Source: Methylopumilus sp947499625 | Lineage (GTDB): Bacteria; Pseudomonadota; Gammaproteobacteria; Burkholderiales; Methylophilaceae | Assembly: GCA_965234475.1 (NCBI GenBank) | Contig: OZ248397.1 | Location: 992,001-1,056,000 of the forward strand | Length of the DNA: 64,000 bases | Direction: 5' to 3' | In this document: one piece after another, positions 17,413 to 26,148 of the stretch | Layout of the letters: the number at the start of each line of letters is the position of its first letter | Position numbering within the stretch: the first letter of the stretch is position 1 | The notes under the pieces: generated by a model | What the model was told of the DNA's origin: nothing | Databases searched by the model: none | The model's input: only the letters and a program-made list of their open reading frames with translations | Program-made: the position numbers and the translations under genes

Positions 17413-17787
17413 ATGAAAAAACTATTTTTAGCTATATGTTTAATCTCATCGCCATATTTATGCGCTACGGAAATGAATACTGATAGAAGCATTCTCCCGG
17501 TAGACGAAAAATCCTTTATTGAAGCTATCAGTCGTTTTAACAAGGATGAAATTCTGAAGGCGCTTGGGGAGCCTGCTTTCAAAGAAGATTTTAAGATGAA
17601 ATCTTCTGAGCAGATTGTAGGGTCTGTCTGGCAATATCAGCATATCAATACTGCAGAAGATGGTAGCTATTATCCTATAACCGAGTTAGATTTTCTTGAT
17701 GAGTTTGTTGAGACTGTTGTTTTTCAAAATACCACTGACAAGCCTTCAGCAAGCCCTTCTCAAACTTATAAAATTCAAAAGCCTTAG
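17413..17787 (+). CDS. small secreted protein, possible BamE/SmpA-like fold
   Basis: The 124-residue product has a signal peptide (MKK start, hydrophobic 4-14, probable cleavage near 17-19) and no lipobox in the right position. The segment I-L-K-A-L-G-E-P-A-F-K-E-D-F, then V-W-Q-Y, then Y-Y-P-I-T-E-L-D-F-L and V-E-T-V-V-F resembles the helix-strand-strand order of SmpA/BamE-like domains; this is inferred from pattern only. The C-terminus is Ser/Pro-rich. It sits between corC and lnt, where most relatives have no extra gene. AGGAG lies upstream, and a hairpin terminator overlaps the stop codon. Confidence 0.65.
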   Translation: MKKLFLAICLISSPYLCATEMNTDRSILPVDEKSFIEAISRFNKDEILKALGEPAFKEDFKMKSSEQIVGSVWQYQHINTAEDGSYYPITELDFLDEFVETVVFQNTTDKPSASPSQTYKIQKP

Positions 17788-17809
17788 TTACTTTTAAGGC
17801 TTTATTCTT
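17778..17809 (+). terminator. hairpin terminator overlapping the stop codon of the secreted-protein gene
   Basis: Arms AAAGCCTTA (17778-17786) and TAAGGCTTT (17795-17803) form a 9 bp stem with an 8-base loop, followed by ATTCTT. The left arm includes the TAG stop. The T tract is short and interrupted, so it may be only partly effective. Confidence 0.6.
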
Positions 17810-17847
17810 GATAATTCAGTACAATTGCCTTAAACGGCATTTGTATT

Positions 17848-19347
17848 TTGAATAAACATTATCCTCTCTTCTATATAGTTATTTCTTTTTGGCTTGGGGC
17901 TCTTTCAGTTCTGAGCTTCGCTCCTTTTAACCATTATTTCATTTCGCTTATTTCTTTAAGTGGTCTTTTTTACATCTGGCATAGACTAAGGAATGCTAGG
18001 CAAGGATTTTTCTCAGGTCTCTTTTTTGGTCTAGGCTTATTTGGCTTTGGTATTTCATGGATTTATATAAGTCTCAATACATACGGCGGCATGCCCCCTT
18101 GGCTGTCCTATTTGAGTACTTTTTTATTTTCCCTCTTCTGTGCTTCTTTTATTGGCATTATTGGATGGTTTTCTTTGCACCGAAAATCGAACTTTTTTTT
18201 AATCCCATTTATTTGGACATTCTTTGAATGGATTAAAGGTTGGGTCTTCACTGGCTTTCCATGGCTCACAATGGGCTATTCACAAGTACCATCAAGCCCT
18301 CTTGTGGGATTCCTCTCTATTATTGGTATTTACGGGCTTACTTTAATACTAACTTCTCTAGCGCTCCTTATCAGCCTTATATTTCTGAATAAAAATAAAC
18401 GTTCACAGCTTTTAAAGGTTGGTGTGTTAGCTGTTGTATTGGTGTCAGGTCAGCTTTTAAAATATATAGAATGGACTGAACCTTCAGGTGAGCCAATATC
18501 TATATCGCTTGTTCAGGGCAATATTGCTCAGGATATTAAATGGCAAAAAGAAACTGTGACACAAACATTACAAATTTATCAAAAGCTCATTCAAAAAACA
18601 AAAGGTCAAATTATTCTTCTGCCAGAAACCGCTTTACCACTCCTTGCAGAATATATTCCTGAAACATTTAAAAAATCTATTTTACTTCATGCCTCAAAAG
18701 AACGAGCTCACGTTCTTATAGGTGCAATTGAACGCCACGATACAAAGTACTTTAATGTAGTATTGAATTTAGACAGTGATTCGTCTCAAGTTTATCGAAA
18801 ATCACATTTAGTGCCATTTGGCGAATTCATCCCGTTAAAGTTTATCTTTCAATATATTTATACGCATTATCTCAATATGCCTATGAATGACTTATCTAGG
18901 GGCAGTATTCGTCAAGAGCCTATGGCAATTGAAAATCAAAAAATTGCTTTTAATATTTGTTATGAGGATGTTTTTGGCGAAGAGATTATTCGAGCACTTC
19001 CATCTGCAACAATTCTAGCCAATGTCAGTAACGATGCATGGTATGGAAGATCTATTGCAGCTTATCAACATTTACAATTCTCTCAAGCAAGAGCAATCGA
19101 AACAGGAAGAATGGTAATTCGTTCTACAAATACAGGCGCTACAGCAATTATTGATGAGCACGGTGTTGTTAAAGAAATATTGCCCACATTTACTGAGGGC
19201 ATCCTCGAGGGTTATGTGCAAGGATTTAAAAATACAACACCTTATGTTTTCTTTGGCAATTGGCCTGTCATGACTTTATGTTTCATTGTGCTTCTTGGTT
19301 GGGTCATGAGGCATTCAAAACTTTTATGGATATTGAAAAGGAAGTAG
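17848..19347 (+). CDS. lnt: apolipoprotein N-acyltransferase
   Basis: Lnt adds the third acyl chain to lipoproteins in the inner membrane. The 499-residue protein has about seven hydrophobic segments, six in the first 200 residues and one at the C-terminus (about 468-485), around a periplasmic nitrilase domain. The catalytic triad is visible as Glu in L-L-P-E-T-A-L-P, Lys in Y-R-K-S-H-L-V-P-F-G-E-F and Cys in F-N-I-C-Y-E-D-V-F-G. The start is TTG at 17848, placed just before the first membrane segment. It acts on lipoproteins such as LolB and MlaA, also encoded in this window. Confidence 0.94.
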   Translation: MNKHYPLFYIVISFWLGALSVLSFAPFNHYFISLISLSGLFYIWHRLRNARQGFFSGLFFGLGLFGFGISWIYISLNTYGGMPPWLSYLSTFLFSLFCASFIGIIGWFSLHRKSNFFLIPFIWTFFEWIKGWVFTGFPWLTMGYSQVPSSPLVGFLSIIGIYGLTLILTSLALLISLIFLNKNKRSQLLKVGVLAVVLVSGQLLKYIEWTEPSGEPISISLVQGNIAQDIKWQKETVTQTLQIYQKLIQKTKGQIILLPETALPLLAEYIPETFKKSILLHASKERAHVLIGAIERHDTKYFNVVLNLDSDSSQVYRKSHLVPFGEFIPLKFIFQYIYTHYLNMPMNDLSRGSIRQEPMAIENQKIAFNICYEDVFGEEIIRALPSATILANVSNDAWYGRSIAAYQHLQFSQARAIETGRMVIRSTNTGATAIIDEHGVVKEILPTFTEGILEGYVQGFKNTTPYVFFGNWPVMTLCFIVLLGWVMRHSKLLWILKRK

Positions 19348-19374
19348 AATGCTTGAATCAGAGATCAATTCATT

Positions 19375-20304
19375 ATGCAATTAACTTTTCAAGACATTAT
19401 TCTCAAACTTCAAAATTATTGGGCTAACCAAGGGTGTGCCATTCTTCAGCCCTATGATATGGAAGTAGGTGCAGGTACTTCACATACTGCAACTTTTTTG
19501 AGGTCTCTCGGGCCAGAACCATGGAAGGCCACTTATGTTCAACCAAGTCGACGTCCAAAAGATGGGCGCTATGGTAAAAATCCAAATAGACTTCAACATT
19601 ATTATCAGTTACAAGTTGTTCTTAAGCCTTCCCCATTAAATATTCTTGAGCTTTATTTGGGCTCACTTAAAGCGCTTGGCTTTAATCTCAAAGAAAATGA
19701 TATTCGCTTTGTAGAAGACGACTGGGAAAATCCAACGCTTGGGGCTTGGGGTTTAGGCTGGGAGGTTTGGCTCAATGGAATGGAAATTACACAATTCACA
19801 TACTTCCAACAAGTAGGAGGTATTGACTGCAAACCGATTACAGGTGAAATCACTTACGGACTCGAAAGGCTCGCTATGTATATTCAAGGGGTCGATAATG
19901 TTTACGATCTCACATGGACTGATAATTTAAAATATGGTGATGTATATCTCCAAAATGAAATTGAACAAAGTGCATATAACTTTGAACATAGTGACGCTGA
20001 CTTTTTATTTCAAGCGTTTACTGCCCATGAAAAACAAGCCAATTACCTCATAAGCGAACATTTAGCTCTTCCTGCCTACGAACAGGTATTAAAGGCTGCA
20101 CACTCTTTTAATCTTTTAGATGCAAGAGGCTCTATTAGTATCACCGAAAGAGCAGAATATATTGGTCGTATTAGAAATTTGGCCCGCAATGTTGCGAGTA
20201 GCTATCTATTGAGTCGTGCAAATTTAGGCTTTCCCTTAGCTGATAAAGATCATGCGAAAGAAATTATTGATCAACTCAATGCAAAAAAGATGGCTAAATC
20301 GTGA
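19375..20304 (+). CDS. glyQ: glycyl-tRNA synthetase alpha subunit
   Basis: GlyQ is the catalytic alpha chain of the bacterial alpha2-beta2 glycyl-tRNA synthetase. The 309-residue sequence is highly conserved, with T-F-Q-D-I-I-L-K-L-Q-N-Y-W near the start, G-A-G-T-S-H-T-A-T-F-L-R, V-Q-P-S-R-R-P-K-D-G-R-Y-G, and E-D-D-W-E-N-P-T-L-G-A-W-G-L-G-W. Its last four bases overlap glyS (GTGA), ensuring paired synthesis. Confidence 0.97.
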   Translation: MQLTFQDIILKLQNYWANQGCAILQPYDMEVGAGTSHTATFLRSLGPEPWKATYVQPSRRPKDGRYGKNPNRLQHYYQLQVVLKPSPLNILELYLGSLKALGFNLKENDIRFVEDDWENPTLGAWGLGWEVWLNGMEITQFTYFQQVGGIDCKPITGEITYGLERLAMYIQGVDNVYDLTWTDNLKYGDVYLQNEIEQSAYNFEHSDADFLFQAFTAHEKQANYLISEHLALPAYEQVLKAAHSFNLLDARGSISITERAEYIGRIRNLARNVASSYLLSRANLGFPLADKDHAKEIIDQLNAKKMAKS

Positions 20305-22400
20305 AGTTAGATAATTTACTTATTGAGCTTTTAACTGAAGAGCTTCCTCCAAAATCACAAAAGCAGCTTGGTATCGTGTTTGCAAAAAATATAAAAGAAT
20401 TTCTTGTCACGCATCGCCTCGCAAATGAAATATCTGAAGAGTCAATCTTTTCAACACCAAGAAGAATCGGCTTACATTTAAAAAATGTTAAAGATGAAGC
20501 AGAAAATGAGAATATATCAATCAAGCTAATGCCCGCATCAGTTGGATTTGATGACTCAAAAAAACCAACTGATGCTTTATTAAAAAAATTACATGCTATC
20601 GGTTTAAACGAAAAAGCCGTGAGTGACATCGTTAAAAAAAATGAAAATGATGCTGAAATTCTATATATCAATAAAAATGTAGAAGGCGCAAAACTAAAAG
20701 ATATTATTGCAGAATGTATTTCATCAAGCCTCGCACGTTTACCCATAAAAAAGATGATGTCTTATCAGCTATCAGATGGATGGACGACTGTTAATTTTGT
20801 TCGGCCCGCTCATGGATTGATAATTCTTCATGGGGCGAATGTTATTAAAGCAAACGTTCTAGGTATTGCTTCAAACAGAACAACATTGGGTCATCGGTTC
20901 GAATCTAAAAAAGAAACAATTGAGATTCAACATGCTGACCAATACCAAGAGCAAATGAAAGCCGAAGGCGCTGTGATTGTGTCTTTTGAAGAGAGAAAAG
21001 CGCTAATTAAAAATGCGTTAAATGAAAAAGCAGCCCGTCTTTCAAATCAACTTTCCGCTATTGACGACGAGGATCTTCTTGACGAAGTTACAGCGCTTGT
21101 TGAATATCCAAATGTTTTGTTGGGTGAATTTGAGTCTAAATTTCTTGAAGTTCCACAAGAATGTCTTATTTTAACCATGAAGGCTAATCAGAAGTACTTT
21201 CCTTTGATTGATAAAAATAAGAAACTAGCTAATCAATTTTTGATTGTTTCAAATATATCGCCAAAAAATTCGGATCTTATCACCCAGGGCAATGAAAAAG
21301 TCATCAGGCCAAGATTGTCAGACGCAGAATTTTTTTATACGCAAGATAAGAAAAAACCCCTAAAAGACTATCTCTCACAGCTGGCAAATATTGTGTACCA
21401 TAATAAACTTGGCTCACAATCTGAGAGATCTGAGAGAGTTAAAACTGTTGCATCTCTAATTGTAAAAAATTTACATCAGTCTAAATTGCTCGATGCTGTA
21501 ATGCTTGCATCCGATTTATCTAAAGCGGATTTGTCTACAAATATGGTTGGTGAGTTTCCTGAACTGCAAGGCATCATGGGAAGATATTACGCCCTGAATG
21601 AAAAAATTTCAGATGAGGTAGCATTTGCTATTGAAGATCACTACAGGCCAAGATTTTCTGGGGACACACTTCCAAGAAGCACCGTTGGTGATATTGTTGC
21701 CATTGCTGACAAAATTGAAACTTTAATAGGTTTATTTAGTATTGGTGAAAAGCCGACAGGCGACAAAGATCCTTTTGCACTTAGACGTCAAGTTATTGGA
21801 ATCATTCGCATTCTTACTGAAAAAAATATTGATCTAAATTTAAATATAGTTATTTCCGAGTCTATTCAGGCAACTCAGTTAGCAGAATCTAAAGATCTTA
21901 ATTCTTTCATATATGATCGCCTCTCTAATTTCTTTAAAGATCAAGGTTATGCTGCTCTTGATATCGAAGCCGTGCTTGCGATTGAATCAGGTTTGATAAA
22001 TGAAATACCTAAAAGGTTAAATGCAATTAAAGCATTTTTATTGCTCCCCGAATCTGAGGACTTAGCATCAGCTAACAAAAGAGTTGGGAATATTCTTAAA
22101 AAAGCTGATATTAAAACAACATTAAAAGTTAGCCAGTCTTTACTTAAAGACGAAGCCGAAATTAATTTATATAACATATTAGAGTTAGTAGATACTGAGT
22201 CTAGAAAAGAATATCTGGCAAAAAATTATTCGGGTTCATTAAAATTACTTTGCAAACTTAAAAATCCGATTGATCAGTTTTTTAAAGATGTTATGGTAAA
22301 CGTAGAAGATGAATCCCTCAAAATGAATCGGCTTGCTCTCCTCGAAAAACTTTATTCGGCAATGAATTTAGTTGCTGATTTATCTAAACTTTCTTCTTAA
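20301..22400 (+). CDS. glyS: glycyl-tRNA synthetase beta subunit
   Basis: This 699-residue beta chain contributes tRNA recognition to the GlyRS complex. Family features include the N-terminal E-L-L-T-E-E-L-P-P-K, then F-S-T-P-R-R-I, G-H-R-F near residue 200, L-V-E-Y-P-N-V-L-L-G-E-F, and M-G-R-Y-Y-A with D-P-F-A-L-R-R further on. An anticodon-binding domain is at the C-terminus. It starts at GTG inside the glyQ stop codon. gmhB follows 3 bp later. Confidence 0.96.
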   Translation: MKLDNLLIELLTEELPPKSQKQLGIVFAKNIKEFLVTHRLANEISEESIFSTPRRIGLHLKNVKDEAENENISIKLMPASVGFDDSKKPTDALLKKLHAIGLNEKAVSDIVKKNENDAEILYINKNVEGAKLKDIIAECISSSLARLPIKKMMSYQLSDGWTTVNFVRPAHGLIILHGANVIKANVLGIASNRTTLGHRFESKKETIEIQHADQYQEQMKAEGAVIVSFEERKALIKNALNEKAARLSNQLSAIDDEDLLDEVTALVEYPNVLLGEFESKFLEVPQECLILTMKANQKYFPLIDKNKKLANQFLIVSNISPKNSDLITQGNEKVIRPRLSDAEFFYTQDKKKPLKDYLSQLANIVYHNKLGSQSERSERVKTVASLIVKNLHQSKLLDAVMLASDLSKADLSTNMVGEFPELQGIMGRYYALNEKISDEVAFAIEDHYRPRFSGDTLPRSTVGDIVAIADKIETLIGLFSIGEKPTGDKDPFALRRQVIGIIRILTEKNIDLNLNIVISESIQATQLAESKDLNSFIYDRLSNFFKDQGYAALDIEAVLAIESGLINEIPKRLNAIKAFLLLPESEDLASANKRVGNILKKADIKTTLKVSQSLLKDEAEINLYNILELVDTESRKEYLAKNYSGSLKLLCKLKNPIDQFFKDVMVNVEDESLKMNRLALLEKLYSAMNLVADLSKLSS

Positions 22401-22403
22401 ATT

Positions 22404-22946
22404 ATGAAATTAGTCATTCTAGATAGAGATGGCGTAATCAATGAAGATAGCGTTAATTTTATTAAAACGCCTAATGAGTGGATTCCCATCCAAGAAAGTC
22501 TCGAGTCAATTGCTCTTTTAAACCAATCTGGCTTCAAAGTAGTGATAGCTACCAATCAGTCAGGAATTAGCCGGGGTCTTTTTGATGTATCAACACTTAA
22601 TCTCATTCATGAAAAAATGTTTAAATTACTCTCTCAACAAGGCGGGCATATCGATGCTATTTTCTTTTGTCCCCATGGAGCAGAAGAAAATTGTGAATGC
22701 CGCAAACCAAAACCAGGTATGTTAAAAGAAATTGCTCATCGATTCTCAATCAATTTAAGAAAGGTTCCAGCCATAGGTGACTCCCTAAGAGATCTTCAAG
22801 CCTTTGATGCGGTCGGAGCTCAGCCTATACTTGTTAAGACAGGCAAAGGCGAAGAGACCCTCGCCAAAGGTGGGCTGCCTAAAAATACATGGATTTGTGA
22901 AAATCTTGCAGAGGCGACACAAAGAATTATTGCGGAGTATATTTAA
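22404..22946 (+). CDS. gmhB: D-glycero-beta-D-manno-heptose 1,7-bisphosphate phosphatase
   Basis: GmhB removes the C7 phosphate in ADP-heptose synthesis for the LPS core. The 180-residue HAD protein has the nucleophile motif L-D-R-D-G-V-I-N-E-D at residue 5, T-N-Q-S-G-I-S-R-G near 50, and a zinc-binding loop C-P-H-x7-C-E-C-R-K near 90-105. A C-terminal G-D-S-L-R-D-L motif completes the core. The order glyS-gmhB-plsC is usual in proteobacteria. Confidence 0.93.
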   Translation: MKLVILDRDGVINEDSVNFIKTPNEWIPIQESLESIALLNQSGFKVVIATNQSGISRGLFDVSTLNLIHEKMFKLLSQQGGHIDAIFFCPHGAEENCECRKPKPGMLKEIAHRFSINLRKVPAIGDSLRDLQAFDAVGAQPILVKTGKGEETLAKGGLPKNTWICENLAEATQRIIAEYI

Positions 22947-22955
22947 CTTAAAATA

Positions 22956-23663
22956 ATGCTTTATTTAAGATCCATTATTTTTTTAATTGGTATGTGGATT
23001 TTTACTATTCCATTTACCTTGGTATCCCTTCTTACATTTCCGTTTCCAGCCATCGCAAGATATAAATTTATTTCAATTTGGGCAAAAACAATGCTATATT
23101 GGCTTCGAATTTCCTGTAATCTAAATTTTGTTGTCAAAGGGGAGCAAAACATAGGTTCAACAGCATCGATTGTACTTTCCAAACATCAATCAGCATGGGA
23201 AACGCTTGCTTTTCAAAAAATCTTTCCTCCGCAAGTTTGGGTACTTAAAAAAGAATTATTATGGGTTCCGTTTTTCGGATGGGGCCTAGCCATGACATCT
23301 CCCATCGCCATTAATCGCAGAGCAGGACGAAAATCTCTAGAACAAATCCTTACCCAAGGTCTTGATCGACTTAAAAAAGGCTTTTGGATTGTCATGTTTC
23401 CTGAAGGCACGCGAACTCAGCCAGGACAAAAAGGAAAATATCACATTGGTGGGGCTTGGGTTGCCTCAAAGACAAATACGCAAGTCATTCCCGTTGCTCA
23501 TAATGCAGGTTTATTTTGGCCAAAGAATTCAATTCTAAAAAAACCAGGGACCATCCAAGTAAGCATCGGTGAAGCTATTGATGTAAAAAATAAAGAGCCT
23601 GATGAAATTATCAGACTCACTGAAAATTTGATTGAAAAAGAGGTTTTACATTTAAATGATTAA
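22956..23663 (+). CDS. plsC: 1-acyl-sn-glycerol-3-phosphate acyltransferase
   Basis: PlsC acylates lysophosphatidate to phosphatidate in the inner membrane. The 235-residue protein has one or two N-terminal hydrophobic segments. The acyltransferase motif I reads K-H-Q-S-A-W-E, i.e. H-x4-E in place of the usual H-x4-D, a variant I recall from other betaproteobacterial PlsC. Motif III F-P-E-G-T-R is intact near residue 148. It overlaps the next gene by 8 bp. Confidence 0.9.
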   Translation: MLYLRSIIFLIGMWIFTIPFTLVSLLTFPFPAIARYKFISIWAKTMLYWLRISCNLNFVVKGEQNIGSTASIVLSKHQSAWETLAFQKIFPPQVWVLKKELLWVPFFGWGLAMTSPIAINRRAGRKSLEQILTQGLDRLKKGFWIVMFPEGTRTQPGQKGKYHIGGAWVASKTNTQVIPVAHNAGLFWPKNSILKKPGTIQVSIGEAIDVKNKEPDEIIRLTENLIEKEVLHLND

Positions 23664-24378
23664 TTTAAAACCTACCAATCTTGAGTTATTTTTACCTAGC
23701 GGTAAAAAAATTAAATACCTTCTAAAAAGAAGAAATCGAAGAACCATTGGTTTAAAAGTAGATCACGATGGCCTTGTTATTCATGCGCCTATTCTTATTC
23801 CTAGATCTCGCATTGAAGAGCTTATTGCGCCAAAGCTCTATTGGATTCAAGAAAAACTCTCCCTCCAATTAAGTAAGAAAAAGAAAATCAACTGGAAAAC
23901 GGGCGAATTAATTCACATTTTAGGGAATAAAGTCATCCTAAGCCTCAAGGTGAGTAGAACAAACTCGGTTCTTCAAGATAAAGATGTACTCCACGTCGAT
24001 ACCAATCGTGTGAACGATCAAATATATTCCGCAAAGCTCGTATCAAAATGGCTAAAAGAAAAAGCATTGAAAGATTTTGTCCGAAGAGTGGAGGTCTTTA
24101 GCGTTAAACTTAATGTCAATCCTTCTAATGTTTTCCTGTCAAACGCAAAATCTCGATGGGGAAGCTGTAACTCTAAAAGAGAAATTAGACTTAATTGGAG
24201 GTTAATCCAAGCGCCCCCACATATTATCAATTATGTAATCTGCCATGAATTAGCTCATCTAAAGGAAATGAATCATTCAAATCGCTTTTGGGAAGAAGTA
24301 GAAAAAGTACTCCCTGAATATCGCTCATCAGAAAAAGAACTCAAAACGCTCTCAAGCGATTTGTATCTTATTGGTTAA
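23656..24378 (+). CDS. YgjP-like zinc metallopeptidase (M48-related, DUF45)
   Basis: The 240-residue protein belongs to the YgjP/WLM-like metallopeptidase family (PF01863). The N-terminal half is beta-rich with basic residues. The C-terminal domain has S-R-W-G-S-C near residue 170 and the zinc motif H-E-L-A-H-L-K-E-M-N-H near 197-207, where the third ligand is the later His. No membrane segment is present. Substrates are unknown. Its TAA and the stop of the convergent SCO1 gene share one TTAA. Confidence 0.88.
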   Translation: MINLKPTNLELFLPSGKKIKYLLKRRNRRTIGLKVDHDGLVIHAPILIPRSRIEELIAPKLYWIQEKLSLQLSKKKKINWKTGELIHILGNKVILSLKVSRTNSVLQDKDVLHVDTNRVNDQIYSAKLVSKWLKEKALKDFVRRVEVFSVKLNVNPSNVFLSNAKSRWGSCNSKREIRLNWRLIQAPPHIINYVICHELAHLKEMNHSNRFWEEVEKVLPEYRSSEKELKTLSSDLYLIG

Positions 24379-24950
24379 ATAAGCTTTGCGAGGTCGCTCG
24401 CCAAGTCTTCAGGTTTTTGTCCGTGACTTGTATGAAGCTTAATGCTTCCCTTTTTATCAAGCACATATAAACCTGCACTGTGATCAATCGTATAGCCAGC
24501 TTTACTTCCATCATTCACTTTTTGATAAAAAATCTTAAATTGACTTGTGACTTTATTAATGTCGCTCTCTGATCCAGTAAGCCCCAGAAAAGAACTATTA
24601 AATGTCGGAATAAATTTCTTCAAAATATCCTCGGTATCTCGAGCCGGGTCTAAAGTGATAAAAATAACTTGTACGTCTGAAGCCTTATCTTTGAGAAGGA
24701 CCATTGTTTTTTTAAGCTCAGTCATAGTTGTAGGGCATATATCAGGGCAGTGCGTAAATCCAAAGAAAATCACTACTACCTTGCCTTTGAAATCTTCTAA
24801 TGTTCTTATCCGCCCATTAAAGTCTTTTAATCTAAAAGTTGTGTCAATATGAACTGAGCTTATGTCTGTGCCTACAAAAGTCTGATCCTGAGATTTTTGA
24901 CAAGAGATAAGACAAATGAGGGTTAAAAATAAAAGCACAATTTTTTTCAT
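24375..24950 (-). CDS. SCO1/SenC/PrrC-family copper chaperone lipoprotein
   Basis: SCO proteins deliver copper to, or act as thiol reductants for, the CuA site of cytochrome c oxidase. The 191-residue product is a lipoprotein (lipobox L-I-S-C, Cys17). Its thioredoxin-like fold has the copper motif Cys68-x3-Cys72 in T-H-C-P-D-I-C-P and the third ligand His155 in T-I-D-H-S-A-G. All three copper ligands are present. No oxidase gene is adjacent. It is divergent from ilvE. Confidence 0.92.
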   Translation of the reverse strand: MKKIVLLFLTLICLISCQKSQDQTFVGTDISSVHIDTTFRLKDFNGRIRTLEDFKGKVVVIFFGFTHCPDICPTTMTELKKTMVLLKDKASDVQVIFITLDPARDTEDILKKFIPTFNSSFLGLTGSESDINKVTSQFKIFYQKVNDGSKAGYTIDHSAGLYVLDKKGSIKLHTSHGQKPEDLASDLAKLI

Positions 24951-25049
24951 AATATATTTCTCAATAAAAGCGATTCATTTTATCATGTTAATAAATGGCA
25001 ATAAACCTAGAAGAAACCTAACAAAGACTCAACAATTTTAAGGAATACT

Positions 25050-25982
25050 ATGGCAATCCCAACATCAATGGAAGACCGTGACGGACACATTTGGTTTGAT
25101 AACAAAATGACGCCTTGGCGCGATGCCAAAACTCACGTGCTCACTCACACGCTTCACTATGGTTTGGGTGTCTTTGAGGGAGTAAGGGCCTATAAAACCA
25201 ATGAAGGTACTGCCATTTTTAGACTTAAGGAACATACAGATCGATTCTTCAATTCTGCGCATATTCTTGGAATGAAAATGCCTTATGACAAAAATGTCAT
25301 TATGGATGCTCACAAAAAAGCCGTTAAAGAAAATAAATTGGAATCTGCTTACATTAGACCTATGGCGTTTTATGGGGCTGAAGCCATGGGAATTTCTGCA
25401 AAAACTTTATCAACGCATGTCATCGTTGCAGCATGGGAATGGGGTGCTTATATGGGCAAAGAAGCACTTGAAAATGGTATTCGTGTAAAAACATCCTCTT
25501 TTTCAAGGCATCATGTCAACGTCACCATGTGCAAAGCTAAAGCAAATGGCAACTATATGAATTCAATTCTAGCGCATCAAGAAGCAATTCAAGATGGCTA
25601 TGACGAAGCATTATTGCTTGATGTAAATGGTTTAGTAACTGAGGGTTCAGGTGAAAATATATTTATCATCAAACATAACAAACTGATTACGCCCGATCTG
25701 ACGAGCGCACTAGAAGGTATTACCCGCGATACGATCATTCAAATTGCAAACGATTTAAAAATACCAGTGATTGAAAAAAGAATCACACGAGATGAAGTCT
25801 ATACTGCCGATGAAGCTTTCTTTACAGGAACAGCTGCTGAAGTAACGCCCATTAAAGAACTGGATAGAAGAATGATTGGCAAAGGCGGTCGCGGAGAAAT
25901 AACCAAAGAATTACAAAGTATTTATTTTGATGCTGTTACAGGGAAATCAAAAAAATATGCAGATTGGCTTACTCACGTTTAA
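25050..25982 (+). CDS. ilvE: branched-chain amino acid aminotransferase
   Basis: IlvE performs the last transamination in valine, leucine and isoleucine synthesis using pyridoxal phosphate. The 310-residue fold-type IV enzyme has the start D-G-H-I-W-F-D, Y-G-L-G-V-F-E-G-V-R-A-Y, and the PLP lysine in the M-C-K-A-K-A-N-G-N-Y segment near residue 160. G-Y-D-E-A-L-L-L-D, T-E-G-S-G-E-N-I-F and F-F-T-G-T-A-A-E-V follow. AAGGAA precedes the ATG. The zinc-finger mini-gene follows 3 bp later. Confidence 0.95.
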   Translation: MAIPTSMEDRDGHIWFDNKMTPWRDAKTHVLTHTLHYGLGVFEGVRAYKTNEGTAIFRLKEHTDRFFNSAHILGMKMPYDKNVIMDAHKKAVKENKLESAYIRPMAFYGAEAMGISAKTLSTHVIVAAWEWGAYMGKEALENGIRVKTSSFSRHHVNVTMCKAKANGNYMNSILAHQEAIQDGYDEALLLDVNGLVTEGSGENIFIIKHNKLITPDLTSALEGITRDTIIQIANDLKIPVIEKRITRDEVYTADEAFFTGTAAEVTPIKELDRRMIGKGGRGEITKELQSIYFDAVTGKSKKYADWLTHV

Positions 25983-25985
25983 ACC

Positions 25986-26147
25986 ATGAATAATCAAGTG
26001 ATTAGCGTAGATAAAAAAAGTCTCCCATTGTTTTGCCCTACGCAAAAAGAAAATTTATTTTCATCTCACCCAAGAGTGTTTTTAGATATTACGCAAACGG
26101 GCATGGTGTCATGTCCCTATTGCGGCACAACTTATAAACTAAAATAA
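25986..26147 (+). CDS. zinc-finger domain protein (zf-CHCC, PF10276 type)
   Basis: A 53-codon gene whose product carries the C-x11-H-x14-C-x2-C zinc pattern: Cys17 in L-F-C-P-T, His28 in S-S-H-P-R-V-F-L-D and Cys43/Cys46 in V-S-C-P-Y-C-G-T-T-Y. This matches the zf-CHCC family, related to the mitochondrial complex I subunit NDUFS6. In betaproteobacteria it commonly follows ilvE, as here (3 bp gap), so it is probably co-transcribed. Its bacterial function is not established. Its stop is 1 bp from the convergent murI stop. Confidence 0.9.
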   Translation: MNNQVISVDKKSLPLFCPTQKENLFSSHPRVFLDITQTGMVSCPYCGTTYKLK

Positions 26148-26148
26148 A

